Positions 8,468 through 17,289 are shown, numbered from the stretch's first letter. The stretch: 64,000 nucleotides of DNA from Nocardia aurantia (GCF_009604425.1 NZ_WEGI01000008.1:248001-312000); one strand, 5' to 3'. Numbers and translations: made by a program. Notes: a model not told the origin generated them from the letters alone.

Positions 8468-9550
8468 CTATCCGGCACGACGCGCGGTGAGCCGGTGGTA
8501 TTCGGCTCGGCGCAGGGTCAGGATTTCGTGGCGTAGTGGGCTGGTCAGGAATTGCGGTAACGGCATGCAGAGGTCCATGCGCTGGATGCAGACACCGACG
8601 TGGAAGGTGCCGGACCGGTCGTAGTACAGGCGGATTCCGTAGAAGCCTTCTTCGCAATCGGTGCCGTTGTTGAAACGGCATCCCGCACACGTCCTCGGGA
8701 GCCGGACTGGGCGGATCTGCTTGAAGTAGACCCTGCGTCCGTCCGGCAGGCGGTAGGCGGTGCGCGCACCGGATACCCCGGCGGTCACATAGTGCGCCTC
8801 GGCGACGGCACCCCGCTCGGCCAGGACACGTTCGATCGCCTGGATCGAGACGGCGCCCCGGTCGAGTGAGTTGAGCAGTCGGACGGTCAGCCGGGGCGAG
8901 TACTCGTCGAGGAGACGGTGTACGCGCGGTGCGTGGGTGTGGTCGGGTACGACGATGTTGGCGCTGGCGCGTACGCCGTGCTCCGCGCAGGTGGCGATGG
9001 ATCGCTGGAGTGCGTCTATTTTCCGTTGCGCCAGAACGGGGTTACGGAATCGGGTGTGTTGGACTTCGGCGAGTTCGGTTGCGGTGGTGCCGAAGATCGA
9101 GAAGTTCACTCGGTCCAGGCCGGCGGTGGCGCACTCCGGGATGACGCGTTCGCCGCGTTCTCCGTTGGAGGTCATGGCTACTCGGTAGCCGGCGTCGACG
9201 GCGATCCGGGTCAGACCGGCGACGGCGGGGTGCAAGGTCGGTTCCCCTCCGGTGAGATGCAACTCGGTCAGCTCGAAAGCATTCCTGAGGGCTACCAGCG
9301 CATGGGCGAACGTCTGGTCATCCGGAACGGGTGCCGGGAGGAATGTTGCCCCGTTGGTGGTGGCGTAGATCGACATTCGACCGCTCGGGCCGGCGATAGC
9401 GAACGGTCCTGCCGGTCGGTGTCGGTTGTCGGCGGCGACCGGTGTGCCTTCGTTGTGACAGAACGTGCAGGTGAAACCGCATGCGTCGTGGATCTTCACG
9501 CGCAGAGTGGCGTCTCGGTCGATGTGGGCAGGGATTTCGACACGGAGCAT
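8468..9550 (-). CDS. MoaA-like radical SAM protein of unknown substrate
   Basis: 360 residues. N-terminal CGFTCTFCHNEG gives the CxxxCxxC [4Fe-4S]-SAM motif; LTELHLTGGEPTLHP gives the GGEP SAM-binding motif; VNFSIFGTT is the next barrel strand. A C-terminal cysteine cluster (CAGC, then C in GTDCEEGFYG, then VGVCIQRMD) suggests a second cluster, as in MoaA, but no MoaC or other molybdopterin gene is adjacent. Its start ATG 9550 follows AAGGGGG. Coupled to the CYTH gene, it may make or modify a nucleotide-derived compound; this is inference. The reaction is unknown. Confidence 0.88.
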   Translation of the reverse strand: MLRVEIPAHIDRDATLRVKIHDACGFTCTFCHNEGTPVAADNRHRPAGPFAIAGPSGRMSIYATTNGATFLPAPVPDDQTFAHALVALRNAFELTELHLTGGEPTLHPAVAGLTRIAVDAGYRVAMTSNGERGERVIPECATAGLDRVNFSIFGTTATELAEVQHTRFRNPVLAQRKIDALQRSIATCAEHGVRASANIVVPDHTHAPRVHRLLDEYSPRLTVRLLNSLDRGAVSIQAIERVLAERGAVAEAHYVTAGVSGARTAYRLPDGRRVYFKQIRPVRLPRTCAGCRFNNGTDCEEGFYGIRLYYDRSGTFHVGVCIQRMDLCMPLPQFLTSPLRHEILTLRRAEYHRLTARRAG

Positions 9551-9745
9551 CGCCGTGCCCCCTTCATTCGATCATTGAATGCGTTACCTCCGATGTCGGC
9601 CGCTCGGATCGTCACTGTTGGCCGAACGGCGGACATCGATCGGATGCGCAATTGGAGTGCACGCCCGGCGTCGGAGCATTCGAACCGGTGCCGGGGTGCT
9701 ACTTGTGAACGCTATAAATCACTGGCGGACAGCTGAACTGCGCCA

Positions 9746-9797
9746 GGGACGTTTTCGTGGACATTTCGAAGTCCTCGAAACGTCCACGCCGCGTCCC
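9746..9797. promoter_or_regulatory. Nested inverted repeat upstream of the HTH gene
   Basis: Inner arms TGGACATTTCGA (9758-9769) and TCGAAACGTCCA (9775-9786) match at 11 of 12 positions. Outer arms GGGACG (9746-9751) and CGTCCC (9792-9797) lie almost symmetrically outside. It sits 14 bp before the HTH start, in the divergent promoter region, with a TATAAA element at 9713-9718. It is a strong candidate for the operator of the island's HTH protein. Confidence 0.65.
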
Positions 9798-9810
9798 CTA
9801 GCATGTGGAC

Positions 9811-10575
9811 ATGACTCACCGTCTGCAGTCGGCCATGCTGCGAGCGCAACTCGACTCGGCTGCACTCGCAGCGGCTGTCGGCGTCGATGTGAAGACGGTC
9901 AATCGGTGGCTGGCCGGCCGAGTTCCGCATCGCCGCACGCGGATAGCGGTGGCAGCCGTACTCGGCGAGTCGGAGACGGTGCTGTGGCCGGAGAGTCGGC
10001 CCGATTTGACCGCCGGCGCTCCGGCGACTGCGGAGATCCTGAGTGCATACGCCCACCGCGCTCATATTCCGAACGAGTTGTGGATCTCCCTCTTACAGGG
10101 TGCGCGTGAGCGCATCGATATCGTTGGATACGCGTATCCGTTCGTTCTCGAACTACTCCCCGACGCGAATGATGTCATCGCAGAGAAATGTCTTTCGGGT
10201 ACTCGGGTTCGATTGGCCTTCGCGGATCCGGACTGTCCGCATGTCATGGAACGGGATGATCTGGAGCAGATGGGTGGTACCCTGCCGGGGCGAATCCGAA
10301 ATGCGCTGAGCACTCTGGGACGGCTCACGGAGACACCTGGGTGCCGAGTCGGTCTCCACACTGCTCATTTATACAACTCCGTATTCAGATTCGATGACCG
10401 GATGATAGTGACCCCGTATCTTTTCCGTGCTCGCGGGTACCAGCATCCGGCATTGTATCTTCGACAGCTTTCGCCGCACGGAATGTTCGGTTCGTTTGCG
10501 GATCAGGTAGAACAGATCTGGGATACGGTGACCCCTTATGAGTTGGGAGCGGTCGATTATGGGCAGACGGCGTGA
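9811..10575 (+). CDS. XRE-type HTH protein with a C-terminal PLD-like/DUF5919-like sensor domain
   Basis: About 254 residues. Residues ~3-55 form an XRE helix-turn-helix (LRAQLDSAALAAAVGVDVKT, then VNRWLAGRVPHRRTRIAVAA). The rest begins with a linker, then ISLLQGARERIDIVGYAYPF and later GLHTAHLYNSVFRFDDRMIV, which from memory resembles DUF5919, a phospholipase-D-like fold without the HKD catalytic motif; probably a ligand sensor. ATG 9811 has no ribosome-binding sequence and may be leaderless; GTG 9805 is two codons upstream. The stop overlaps the NUDIX start, so the two are coupled. Codon use is more A/T-rich than the chromosome around it. Confidence 0.8.
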   Translation: MTHRLQSAMLRAQLDSAALAAAVGVDVKTVNRWLAGRVPHRRTRIAVAAVLGESETVLWPESRPDLTAGAPATAEILSAYAHRAHIPNELWISLLQGARERIDIVGYAYPFVLELLPDANDVIAEKCLSGTRVRLAFADPDCPHVMERDDLEQMGGTLPGRIRNALSTLGRLTETPGCRVGLHTAHLYNSVFRFDDRMIVTPYLFRARGYQHPALYLRQLSPHGMFGSFADQVEQIWDTVTPYELGAVDYGQTA

Positions 10576-11032
10576 CTACTATCGTGACGCAGATGCGCCG
10601 GCAGCGAACAGTTTGGTTCCAGGTGGTTCTGCTCTCGTTGTGGACGAAGACGGTGCCGTTCTCATGCAGCGGCGTAGCGATTCGGGCAATTGGTCGTTGC
10701 CCGGCGGTGTGATGGAGATAGGTGAGACGCTGGAGGAGTGCGTGGTCCGTGAGACGAAAGAAGAGTCCGGTCTCGACATCGAAATCACCGGGCTGCTCGG
10801 CATATACACAGATCCGGCGCATGTCATCGCCTATGCTGATGGCGAGGTGCGGCAAGAGTTCAATATAACTTTCTATGGACGAGTGGTCGGTGGGTGTATA
10901 GCCGTCAGTGCGGAATCGACGGAGGTTCGGTTTCTACGGTTGGATGAACTCTCGAAGCTGCCTGTCCACGACACGGTGCGGCTTCGGCTGAATCATTACG
11001 CCGAGAAACGGAGTCAACCCTATTTGGGTTGA
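10559..11032 (+). CDS. NUDIX hydrolase
   Basis: 157 residues with a complete Nudix box: G50-x5-E56-x7-R64-E65-x2-E68-E69-x-G71 (GGVMEIGETLEECVVRETKE, then ESGL). It hydrolyses nucleoside diphosphates linked to another group; substrate unknown. ATG 10559 (MGRRRDYYRDADAPAANSLV) is chosen over ATG 10538 since GGGAG stands before it and the family commonly begins like this. It overlaps the HTH gene by 17 bases, indicating tight co-expression. With the CYTH and radical SAM genes it suggests nucleotide chemistry in the island. Confidence 0.92.
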   Translation: MGRRRDYYRDADAPAANSLVPGGSALVVDEDGAVLMQRRSDSGNWSLPGGVMEIGETLEECVVRETKEESGLDIEITGLLGIYTDPAHVIAYADGEVRQEFNITFYGRVVGGCIAVSAESTEVRFLRLDELSKLPVHDTVRLRLNHYAEKRSQPYLG

Positions 11033-11174
11033 GGAAGCCGCTCGAATCCCACTCGCCGGCGATCGGTACAAACGCGCTGTCTGGTTGACCGCCTCGGTCC
11101 CGCAGCTGCGTCGCTCGGCGTGCGGCGCAGCCCGTCCGCTCCGTAAGTAGCTGTCTGTACAAGGAACTGAGGAT

Positions 11175-11257
11175 TTCCTGGTAGGGCCGGTGCCATTCGT
11201 GCCCCGTAGGATCGAGGGATGACGACCGGTGCGGTGGACACGGCTCGGGAGCTTGCC
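11175..11257 (+). repeat. Right copy of the direct repeat bracketing the island
   Basis: Counterpart of 7648-7729. Here the sequence continues into an intact regulator gene (ATG 11219), so this copy is the original or functional one. The similarity ends shortly after codon 13 of the gene. Confidence 0.85.
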
Positions 11258-12058
11258 GCGTTCCTGCGGGCGCGGCGCGAGCGTCTCGATCCGGACGATT
11301 TCGGACTGCCCGTGCGGCGGCGTGCGCGGCGGACGCCGGGGCTGCGGCGCGAGGAAGTCGCCGAACTGGCCGGGGTGAGCACCGAATACGTCGTGCGGCT
11401 GGAACAGGCGCGCGGGCTGCGGCCCTCGGCAGAGGTGCTGGAGGCGCTGTCGCGCGCTTTGCGGCTGGCCCCCGACGAGCGCTCCTATCTGTTCGATCTC
11501 GCTCAACAGCGGCCCGCCCACGACAGTCGGTCGGCGGTCGCCGCGCCGCCGGAGTTGGTGCGGTTGCTCGACGATCTGTCGCCGTTGCCGGCGATGGTCC
11601 GCAACCATCGCAACGACATCCTGGCCTGGAATCCCGAGATGGCGCGGGTGATCCTCGATTACGGGGCGCTGCCGCCGCAACAGCGCAACGGCATCTGGCT
11701 GTTCCTGTTCCATCCGGAGATTCGCGACCGTTACGCCGACCGCGAGGAGCGGTTGCGAGAATGCATCGCCGATCTGCGGGCCACCTGGGCCGCACACCCG
11801 GACGACGTCGAACTGGCCGAGCGGATCGACGAATTCGTCTCCGGCAGTCCGGAATTCGCGGCCATGTGGGCCGATCGTGATGTGCGGGTGCACGGCAGCG
11901 GTGCGAAGACCATCCTGCATCCCGAGGTCGGGCGGTTCACCGTCGACTTCGAGGCGTTGATGCCGGTACAGCATCCGGACCACTACGTTGTCATCTATCG
12001 GGCCGCCGATCCCGCGAGCCGATCGGCCCTGAACATGCTGTGCGGCGTCGGCCGATGA
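11219..12058 (+). CDS. HTH regulator with MmyB-like ligand-binding domain
   Basis: 279 residues. N-terminal XRE helix-turn-helix with TPGLRREEVAELAGVSTEYV and VRLEQARGLRPSAEVLEALS, a hallmark of the actinobacterial MmyB-like regulators. The C-terminal two thirds (VRNHRNDILAWNPEMARVIL to HPDHYVVIYRAADP) match the MmyB ligand-binding domain, thought to bind a fatty-acid-like ligand. No strong ribosome-binding sequence precedes ATG 11219; GATCGAGGG lies directly before it. These regulators often control an adjacent, divergently transcribed reductase; the aldo/keto reductase at 6509 is the likely former neighbour, now 3.5 kb away. Confidence 0.9.
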   Translation: MTTGAVDTARELAAFLRARRERLDPDDFGLPVRRRARRTPGLRREEVAELAGVSTEYVVRLEQARGLRPSAEVLEALSRALRLAPDERSYLFDLAQQRPAHDSRSAVAAPPELVRLLDDLSPLPAMVRNHRNDILAWNPEMARVILDYGALPPQQRNGIWLFLFHPEIRDRYADREERLRECIADLRATWAAHPDDVELAERIDEFVSGSPEFAAMWADRDVRVHGSGAKTILHPEVGRFTVDFEALMPVQHPDHYVVIYRAADPASRSALNMLCGVGR

Positions 12059-12121
12059 GTCCCGGTGGCCGGTGCCATCGATGAGGATAACCGGCTTCCC
12101 ACCACCTCGAGGAGTGTCCGC

Positions 12122-12571
12122 ATGACCATCGTCACCACGTTTCTCTGGTTCGATCACGGCGCCGAGGAAGCCGCCGTGTTCTACACCGGGCTGATTCCCG
12201 GCTCGGAGATCACCGAGATCGCCCGTAACGCGGACGGGTCCGCTTTCGTCGTCTCGCTGGTGCTGGCCGGGCATACGGTCAGCCTGCTCAACGGCGGTCC
12301 CGACCACCCGCTCTCCGAGGCGGCCTCGCTGCAGGTACTCGTCGACACCCAGGACGAGGTGGACCGGCTGTGGGACGCGCTGACCTCGGATGGTGGCGCG
12401 CCGGGCCCCTGTGGCTGGCTCGTGGACCGCTACGGACTGTCCTGGCAGATCATCCCGACCACGCTGCCCGAGTTGATGAGCGGGGAGCGGGCCGCGGCGG
12501 TCGGCGACGCGCTGCGTGGCATGTCCAAGATTGATATCCAAGGTCTGCGCGACGCGCACGACCAGCCCTGA
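12122..12571 (+). CDS. PhnB/VOC-superfamily protein
   Basis: 149-residue protein of the vicinal oxygen chelate fold, PhnB-like branch (often annotated as 3-demethylubiquinone-9 methyltransferase-like). Seen: TTFLWFDHGAEEAAVFYTGL at the N-terminus, VSLLNGGPDHPLSEAASLQV in the middle and GWLVDRYGLSWQIIPTTLPE near the end, all conserved for this group. ATG 12122 follows GAGGAGTG; an in-frame codon at 12065 lacks such a site. It is 63 bp from the regulator and could be under its control. The reaction is not known. Confidence 0.88.
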   Translation: MTIVTTFLWFDHGAEEAAVFYTGLIPGSEITEIARNADGSAFVVSLVLAGHTVSLLNGGPDHPLSEAASLQVLVDTQDEVDRLWDALTSDGGAPGPCGWLVDRYGLSWQIIPTTLPELMSGERAAAVGDALRGMSKIDIQGLRDAHDQP

Positions 12572-13170
12572 ACCGCGCGATCCGGGCGGCCGCGTCACCG
12601 AATGCGGTCGACGGAGCGGCACGATCCGGAACGCCGGCTGCCCGGGCGGCTCCGGGGCGCGGTGCCGTCCGGCCGGCGTGCGCGCACCGGTCCGATCCGG
12701 TCCATGTGATCGGGTGGGCCGCGAGACCCGGCACGCCCGGGAGGGCGCCGATGTCCGACCGGATCGCCGGCGTCGTGCCGGTGGCGGGTGGGGCGGTCAG
12801 GGGCATCTCCGGACCGGGAATCACCGAAAAGTAGAAGTGGTTGGGGCACTTCGATTTCCGGCCTACGCCGGGCGGCGGAGCCCGGCCGTGCCGGTGTCGC
12901 CGGAGGTCGGCGGCGTCGCCGGCTACGGCTGCGCCGAGCACACGGTGACGTCCACGACGGGCGATCGGCGACGCGGATTCGGACTTTGGCAACGTTTCAG
13001 CTATAGAATCATTGGCGCTTGCTCGCCGATGAATTTCTGCGTTCGGTGGGAAAGCGGGGTCTCGGTGCCGGTTTCGTGGCGCGTCACCGAAAACCCGCCC
13101 GCTCCATCGTGTATGCCGTTCAGTTGCTAGGTACGTACGTGTAGGTGTTCTCCGCATGCGAGGAGGCATG
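12572..13170. other. Intergenic region upstream of the NRPS
   Basis: About 600 bp without a supportable gene. It holds a perfect 7-bp hairpin GCCGGGC/GCCCGGC (12867-12886) that may terminate transcription from the left. TTCGGA (12978-12983) and TATAGA (13002-13007) separated by 18 bp form a candidate promoter for the NRPS, and an 8-bp palindrome GTACGTAC is at 13131-13138. The long minus-strand frame here is Arg/Pro-rich and looks like a shadow. Confidence 0.5.
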
Positions 13171-16100
13171 GTGACGGGAGCTGACGACGGGTCGCAGGGC
13201 GCACCGGGTGCAACGGCTGTCGCCACGGGGCCGGATTTCGGCACTGAAATGCGGAACGGCGGTAAGGGGGTGAACGCCCTCTGTACCGATCGCGCGGTGC
13301 ACCTCGGAACTCCGCCGCCGGCGGCGCCCACGGCGATCGGGCCCGACATCGAATATCCGTTGTCCGTCGCGCAATTGCGCTGGTGGGTGGCCCAGCAGCT
13401 GTATCCGGAGGTGCCGAATACGGTTGCCCTGTATCTCGATATGGCCGGCCGCATCGACGTGGATCTGCTGCGGCACTGCGCCGCGCAGTCGGCATGGGAG
13501 TTGCAGTCGCCGCATCTGCGGTTTCGGCTCGTCGACGGGCAGCCGCGGCAGTACCTGGATCCGCACGCGTTCAGTGTGCCGCGCATCGAGGATGTCAGCC
13601 GGCGGCCGGATCCGATCGCGGCCGCCACGGAGATCATGGAGCGCGACTACCGGCTGCCGATGGATCTGCTGCGCGACCGCCTCTCGCTGGCCACCCTGTT
13701 CCGGGTCGGCCCGGACCGGCATCTGCTGTACCTGCGCAGCCATCACATCGTGCTCGACGGCGTCGGGACGGTCGCGGTGCTGCGACGCACCACCGAGTTG
13801 TACGCGCTGACGGTCGATCCGGCCTCGTTCGGCGACGACGAGGCGGCGGACGCGCTGCTGCGGATGCGCGCCAGTACGCAACGGCCGAAGTGGCACACCG
13901 GAATCACCGCGACGCAGCGGCCGATGTCGATGCTGGAGATCCTCGAGGACGAACGCGCCTATCGGGAGTCGCCACGGGCCAGAGCCGACAGTGCGTACTG
14001 GCATGAGCAATTGGCCGAGGGCGGCGAGGTGGTCGGGCTGGCGGGCCGCCGGGCCGCGCCGATGCCGCTGCCGCACCGGGTCGAGGCGACCCTGCCGGAG
14101 GCGACGGCTCTGCTGCTCGAGGCAGCCCAGGAACGCAGCGGCGCCAGCTTCCCGGAGCTGACCGTCGCCGCCTTCGCCTGCTATCTGAGCGCCATGAGCG
14201 GCAACGAGGACGTGGTGCTGTCGCTGCCGGTGGCGGCGCGCGCGACGGCGGCGCTGCGCCGATCGGCCGGCTCGGTCTCCAACGTGGTTCCGTTGCGGCT
14301 GAAGGCGATTCGCGGCGGTACCGTCGCCGCCGCGGTCGAGCAGGTCCGGACCCGGGTGATCGGCGCGCTGCGGCACCAGCGATACCGCTACGAGGACATG
14401 ATGCACGACCGCGGCGATTATCAGGTCGTGCGCGGCGGATTCGGGCCGGTGCTCAACGCGCTCGGCATGATCGAGCCACTGCAACTGGGCGCGATGACCG
14501 CGCAGGCCCGGTTGATGTCGCTGGGCATGGTAGAAGACCTGCTGGTCAACGGATTCCAGCTGGGCCCGGACGCCCGCGCCGCCAGCATCGACATGCAGGC
14601 CAATCCGGCGCTGTACTCGGCGGATACGCTCGCCTGGCACCACCGCGGCTTCCTGGCCTACTTCCACCGTTTCCTGGACGCCGAACCGGATCAGGTGGTG
14701 CGCACCCTCGATCCCGAGCCGGCGCCGCCGCCCGCCGCCCGGCCGCGCACCGCCGAGGGGCGGCTGCTGCCGGATCTGTTGTGCGCCAACATGTCCTCGA
14801 CCGGCGTCGCCCTCGCCGACGGCACCCGCAGCTGGACCTATCGGGAGCTGGACGAGATATCCGCGCGCTGGGCGCGGGAGCTGATCGATCACGGTGCGGG
14901 CCCGGGAACCGTGGTGACCCTGGCGGTCCCGCGCTCGGCGGAGTCGGTGCTGGCGTTGCTGGCGGTGGCGCGCACCGGCGCGGCCTTCGCCCCGGTCGAC
15001 CCCGCCGACCCGGCCCGGTTCCTCGCCTCCCTGGTCGCGGATTCCGGTGCGCGCCTGGGTCTCACGACCCGGGCGACGCTGACCATGTTGCCCCCCGAGG
15101 TGACCTGGCTGGCCATGGACGATCCGGAACTCGCGGCGCGCGTGGCGCGGCGGTCCGGCGAACCCGTCACCGACCGCGATCGGATCTCGGCCCTGCATCC
15201 GGATCATCCGGCGTATGTCATCTACACCTCCGGCACCACCGGCCGGCCGAAGGGCGTGCTCGTGGGTCACCGCGGCCTCGGCGCGCTGACCGATCACATC
15301 GTCGACCGCTATCGGGTCGACGCCACCGCCCGGGTGTCGCACGCCAACGCGCCCTCCTTCGACGCGCATCTGCTGGAACTGTTGTCCGCCTTCGCATCCG
15401 GCGCGCGGCTGGTGGTGGTGCCGCCGGCGGTGGTGGCGGGTACCGAGCTGCGGCGGCTGCTCGAGTCCGAGCGGATCACCCATTTCCTGACCACCCCGGC
15501 GGTTTTGGCGACGCTCGCGCCGGAGGATCTGCCCGGCCTGCGGGCCGTGGTGGTGGGCGGTGAGGCCTGCCCGGCCGATCTGATCCGGAAATGGGCGCCC
15601 GCACTGCGAATGTTCAACGGCTACGGTCCCACCGAGACCACGATCATGGTGACCCAGTCGGATCCGCTGGTCGCCGACGAACCGGCCCCGATCGGCGCGG
15701 CACTACCGGGAGTGCGTGCGGTGGTGCTGAATTCGCGGTTGCAGCAGGTGCCGCCGGGTGGCCGCGGTGAGCTGTACGTGGGTGGTCCGGGTGTCGCGCA
15801 CGGCTACCTCGGCCGGCCGGGCACGACGGCCGAGCGGTTCGTGGCCGATCCGTTCGGCGGCGGCGAACGCCTCTACCGCACCGGCGACCTCGTACTCGCC
15901 ACGGCGGCAACCGGATTCACCTTCCTCGGGCGCGCCGACCACCAGTTGACCCTGCGTGGCCGCCGGGTGGAACCCGGCGAGGTCGAGACCGCGCTGAACG
16001 GACTGCCCACGGTCGGCCGCGCGGTGGTGACGGTGGACACCTCGCACGGCAACGCCCGCCTGATCGGTTACGTCGTCCCGGCGGTGGCCGGAACCGACAT

Positions 16101-17289
16101 GGACACCGCGGATCTCATCCACCAGCTGCGCGAACTGCTGCCGGCCGCACTGGTGCCGACGCAGCTGGTCCAACTGGATCGGCTGCCGGTCACCGCGCAC
16201 GGCAAGGTGGACCGCGCGGCACTGCCCGCACCCGCGATGGTGCTACAGCCCTATCGCGCACCCGAGACCGAGTTGCAGATCCTGGTCGCCGAGCAGTTCG
16301 CCGCGATCACCGGCGCGGAGCGCGTCGGCCTGGACGACGACTTCTTCGATCTGGGCGGCGATTCGCTCATGGGCGTGGAACTCTCGGCGGAACTGGTGGC
16401 CGCCACCGGTAAGGCGGTGACGGTGCGCTGGCTCTACACGGCGCCGACGGTGGTGGCGCTGGCGGAACGGATCGCGACCGACGACGGTACGGTGGCCGAC
16501 GACGCGCTGGGCGTCGTGCTGACGCTGCGCTCCGGCGGTGCCCGGTCACCGCTGTTCTGCGTGCATTCCGCGGTGCCACTGGCCTGGTGCTACTCCGGGC
16601 TGGCGCGCTACGTCAGCGATCGCCCGGTCTACGGTCTGCAGGCACTCACCCTGTCGGGGGAGCCCCGCAGTGACGCGTCCATCGACGATCTCGCCGAGGG
16701 CTACGTGACGGAGATCCTCCGCGTGCAGCCGCACGGACCGTACAACCTGCTGGGCTGGTCGCTGGGCGGTCAGATCGCGCACGCCGTCGCGGTGCGGCTC
16801 CGGCAGCGCGGCCTCGCGGTGCGGGTGCTGGCGATGCTCGACAGTGTCGTGTTCCCGGACGACATGCCGCCGCCACCGGTCCCGCGGATGCGTGATCTGC
16901 TCACCCACCTGCTCGGCGACGAACCGGAGGACGCCGATTCGCTCGCGGATCTCACCGCCGAGGAGGCGGCCGAGATCCTGGCCACCGGCGCGTCGCTGGG
17001 GTCGGGTCTCACCGCCGACCAGCTGACCCGCCTGCATCGCGGGTACGTCGACGGCGTCCGGTTGTCGCACGGCTATCGGCCGGGTGTGTTCGACGGCGAT
17101 CTGCTCTACTTCTCGGCCACGCGCGGGCAGACCGAACTGTTCGATTCCCGGATGTGGCGGCCGCACGTGCGAGGCCGGTTGATCGAACATCCCGTCGACG
17201 CGACCCACGCCCAGCTCACCAACGCGGATGTCGTCGCGGTCATCGGCCCGCTCCTGGCCGCGCACCTGGAAACCGAAGACGCGCGGTGA
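13171..17289 (+). CDS. Single-module nonribosomal peptide synthetase (C-A-PCP-TE)
   Basis: About 1372 residues. Condensation domain with HHIVLDG near 191; adenylation domain with YTSGTTGRPKG near 685, NGYGPTETT and YRTGD; carrier domain DDDFFDLGGDSLMG with the phosphopantetheine Ser near 1065; thioesterase with GWSLGG (Ser near 1197) and a likely catalytic His near 1346 in DATHAQL. Pocket residues begin D-A-L (FDAHLLE), hydrophobic, but I cannot name the amino acid. A leading condensation domain needs a donor from elsewhere, or condenses a diffusible acyl substrate. AGGAGG at 13161-13166 supports GTG 13171 (or ATG 13168); ATG 13156 is also open. No MbtH-like gene is nearby. The product is unknown. 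Confidence 0.9.
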   Translation: MTGADDGSQGAPGATAVATGPDFGTEMRNGGKGVNALCTDRAVHLGTPPPAAPTAIGPDIEYPLSVAQLRWWVAQQLYPEVPNTVALYLDMAGRIDVDLLRHCAAQSAWELQSPHLRFRLVDGQPRQYLDPHAFSVPRIEDVSRRPDPIAAATEIMERDYRLPMDLLRDRLSLATLFRVGPDRHLLYLRSHHIVLDGVGTVAVLRRTTELYALTVDPASFGDDEAADALLRMRASTQRPKWHTGITATQRPMSMLEILEDERAYRESPRARADSAYWHEQLAEGGEVVGLAGRRAAPMPLPHRVEATLPEATALLLEAAQERSGASFPELTVAAFACYLSAMSGNEDVVLSLPVAARATAALRRSAGSVSNVVPLRLKAIRGGTVAAAVEQVRTRVIGALRHQRYRYEDMMHDRGDYQVVRGGFGPVLNALGMIEPLQLGAMTAQARLMSLGMVEDLLVNGFQLGPDARAASIDMQANPALYSADTLAWHHRGFLAYFHRFLDAEPDQVVRTLDPEPAPPPAARPRTAEGRLLPDLLCANMSSTGVALADGTRSWTYRELDEISARWARELIDHGAGPGTVVTLAVPRSAESVLALLAVARTGAAFAPVDPADPARFLASLVADSGARLGLTTRATLTMLPPEVTWLAMDDPELAARVARRSGEPVTDRDRISALHPDHPAYVIYTSGTTGRPKGVLVGHRGLGALTDHIVDRYRVDATARVSHANAPSFDAHLLELLSAFASGARLVVVPPAVVAGTELRRLLESERITHFLTTPAVLATLAPEDLPGLRAVVVGGEACPADLIRKWAPALRMFNGYGPTETTIMVTQSDPLVADEPAPIGAALPGVRAVVLNSRLQQVPPGGRGELYVGGPGVAHGYLGRPGTTAERFVADPFGGGERLYRTGDLVLATAATGFTFLGRADHQLTLRGRRVEPGEVETALNGLPTVGRAVVTVDTSHGNARLIGYVVPAVAGTDMDTADLIHQLRELLPAALVPTQLVQLDRLPVTAHGKVDRAALPAPAMVLQPYRAPETELQILVAEQFAAITGAERVGLDDDFFDLGGDSLMGVELSAELVAATGKAVTVRWLYTAPTVVALAERIATDDGTVADDALGVVLTLRSGGARSPLFCVHSAVPLAWCYSGLARYVSDRPVYGLQALTLSGEPRSDASIDDLAEGYVTEILRVQPHGPYNLLGWSLGGQIAHAVAVRLRQRGLAVRVLAMLDSVVFPDDMPPPPVPRMRDLLTHLLGDEPEDADSLADLTAEEAAEILATGASLGSGLTADQLTRLHRGYVDGVRLSHGYRPGVFDGDLLYFSATRGQTELFDSRMWRPHVRGRLIEHPVDATHAQLTNADVVAVIGPLLAAHLETEDAR

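Larger units (their letters stand above)
7730..11174. mobile_element. Putative inserted island: CYTH, radical SAM, HTH sensor, NUDIX
   Basis: Segment of about 3.4 kb between two direct repeats derived from a regulator start. It holds a minus-strand pair (radical SAM then CYTH) and a divergent plus-strand pair (HTH sensor then NUDIX) around a shared 254-bp promoter region. Codons end in A or T visibly more often than in neighbours, especially in the HTH gene, suggesting transfer. No integrase, transposase, tRNA or short terminal inverted repeat is seen, so the mechanism is not shown; homologous exchange between two regulator copies would also leave this pattern. Confidence 0.5.

Noticed and set aside
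9579..10109. 176-codon plus-strand frame across the divergent promoter region
   Set aside because: Runs through the nested inverted repeat into the HTH gene in another frame; no binding site and no motif.
7730..11174. Classical insertion sequence or integrative element
   Set aside because: No transposase, integrase, tRNA target or terminal inverted repeats were found; only the long direct repeats support mobility.
12450..13637. 395-codon minus-strand frame in the gap before the NRPS
   Set aside because: Overlaps both the PhnB-like gene and the NRPS N-terminus, is Arg/Pro-rich, has no start signal and no motif.
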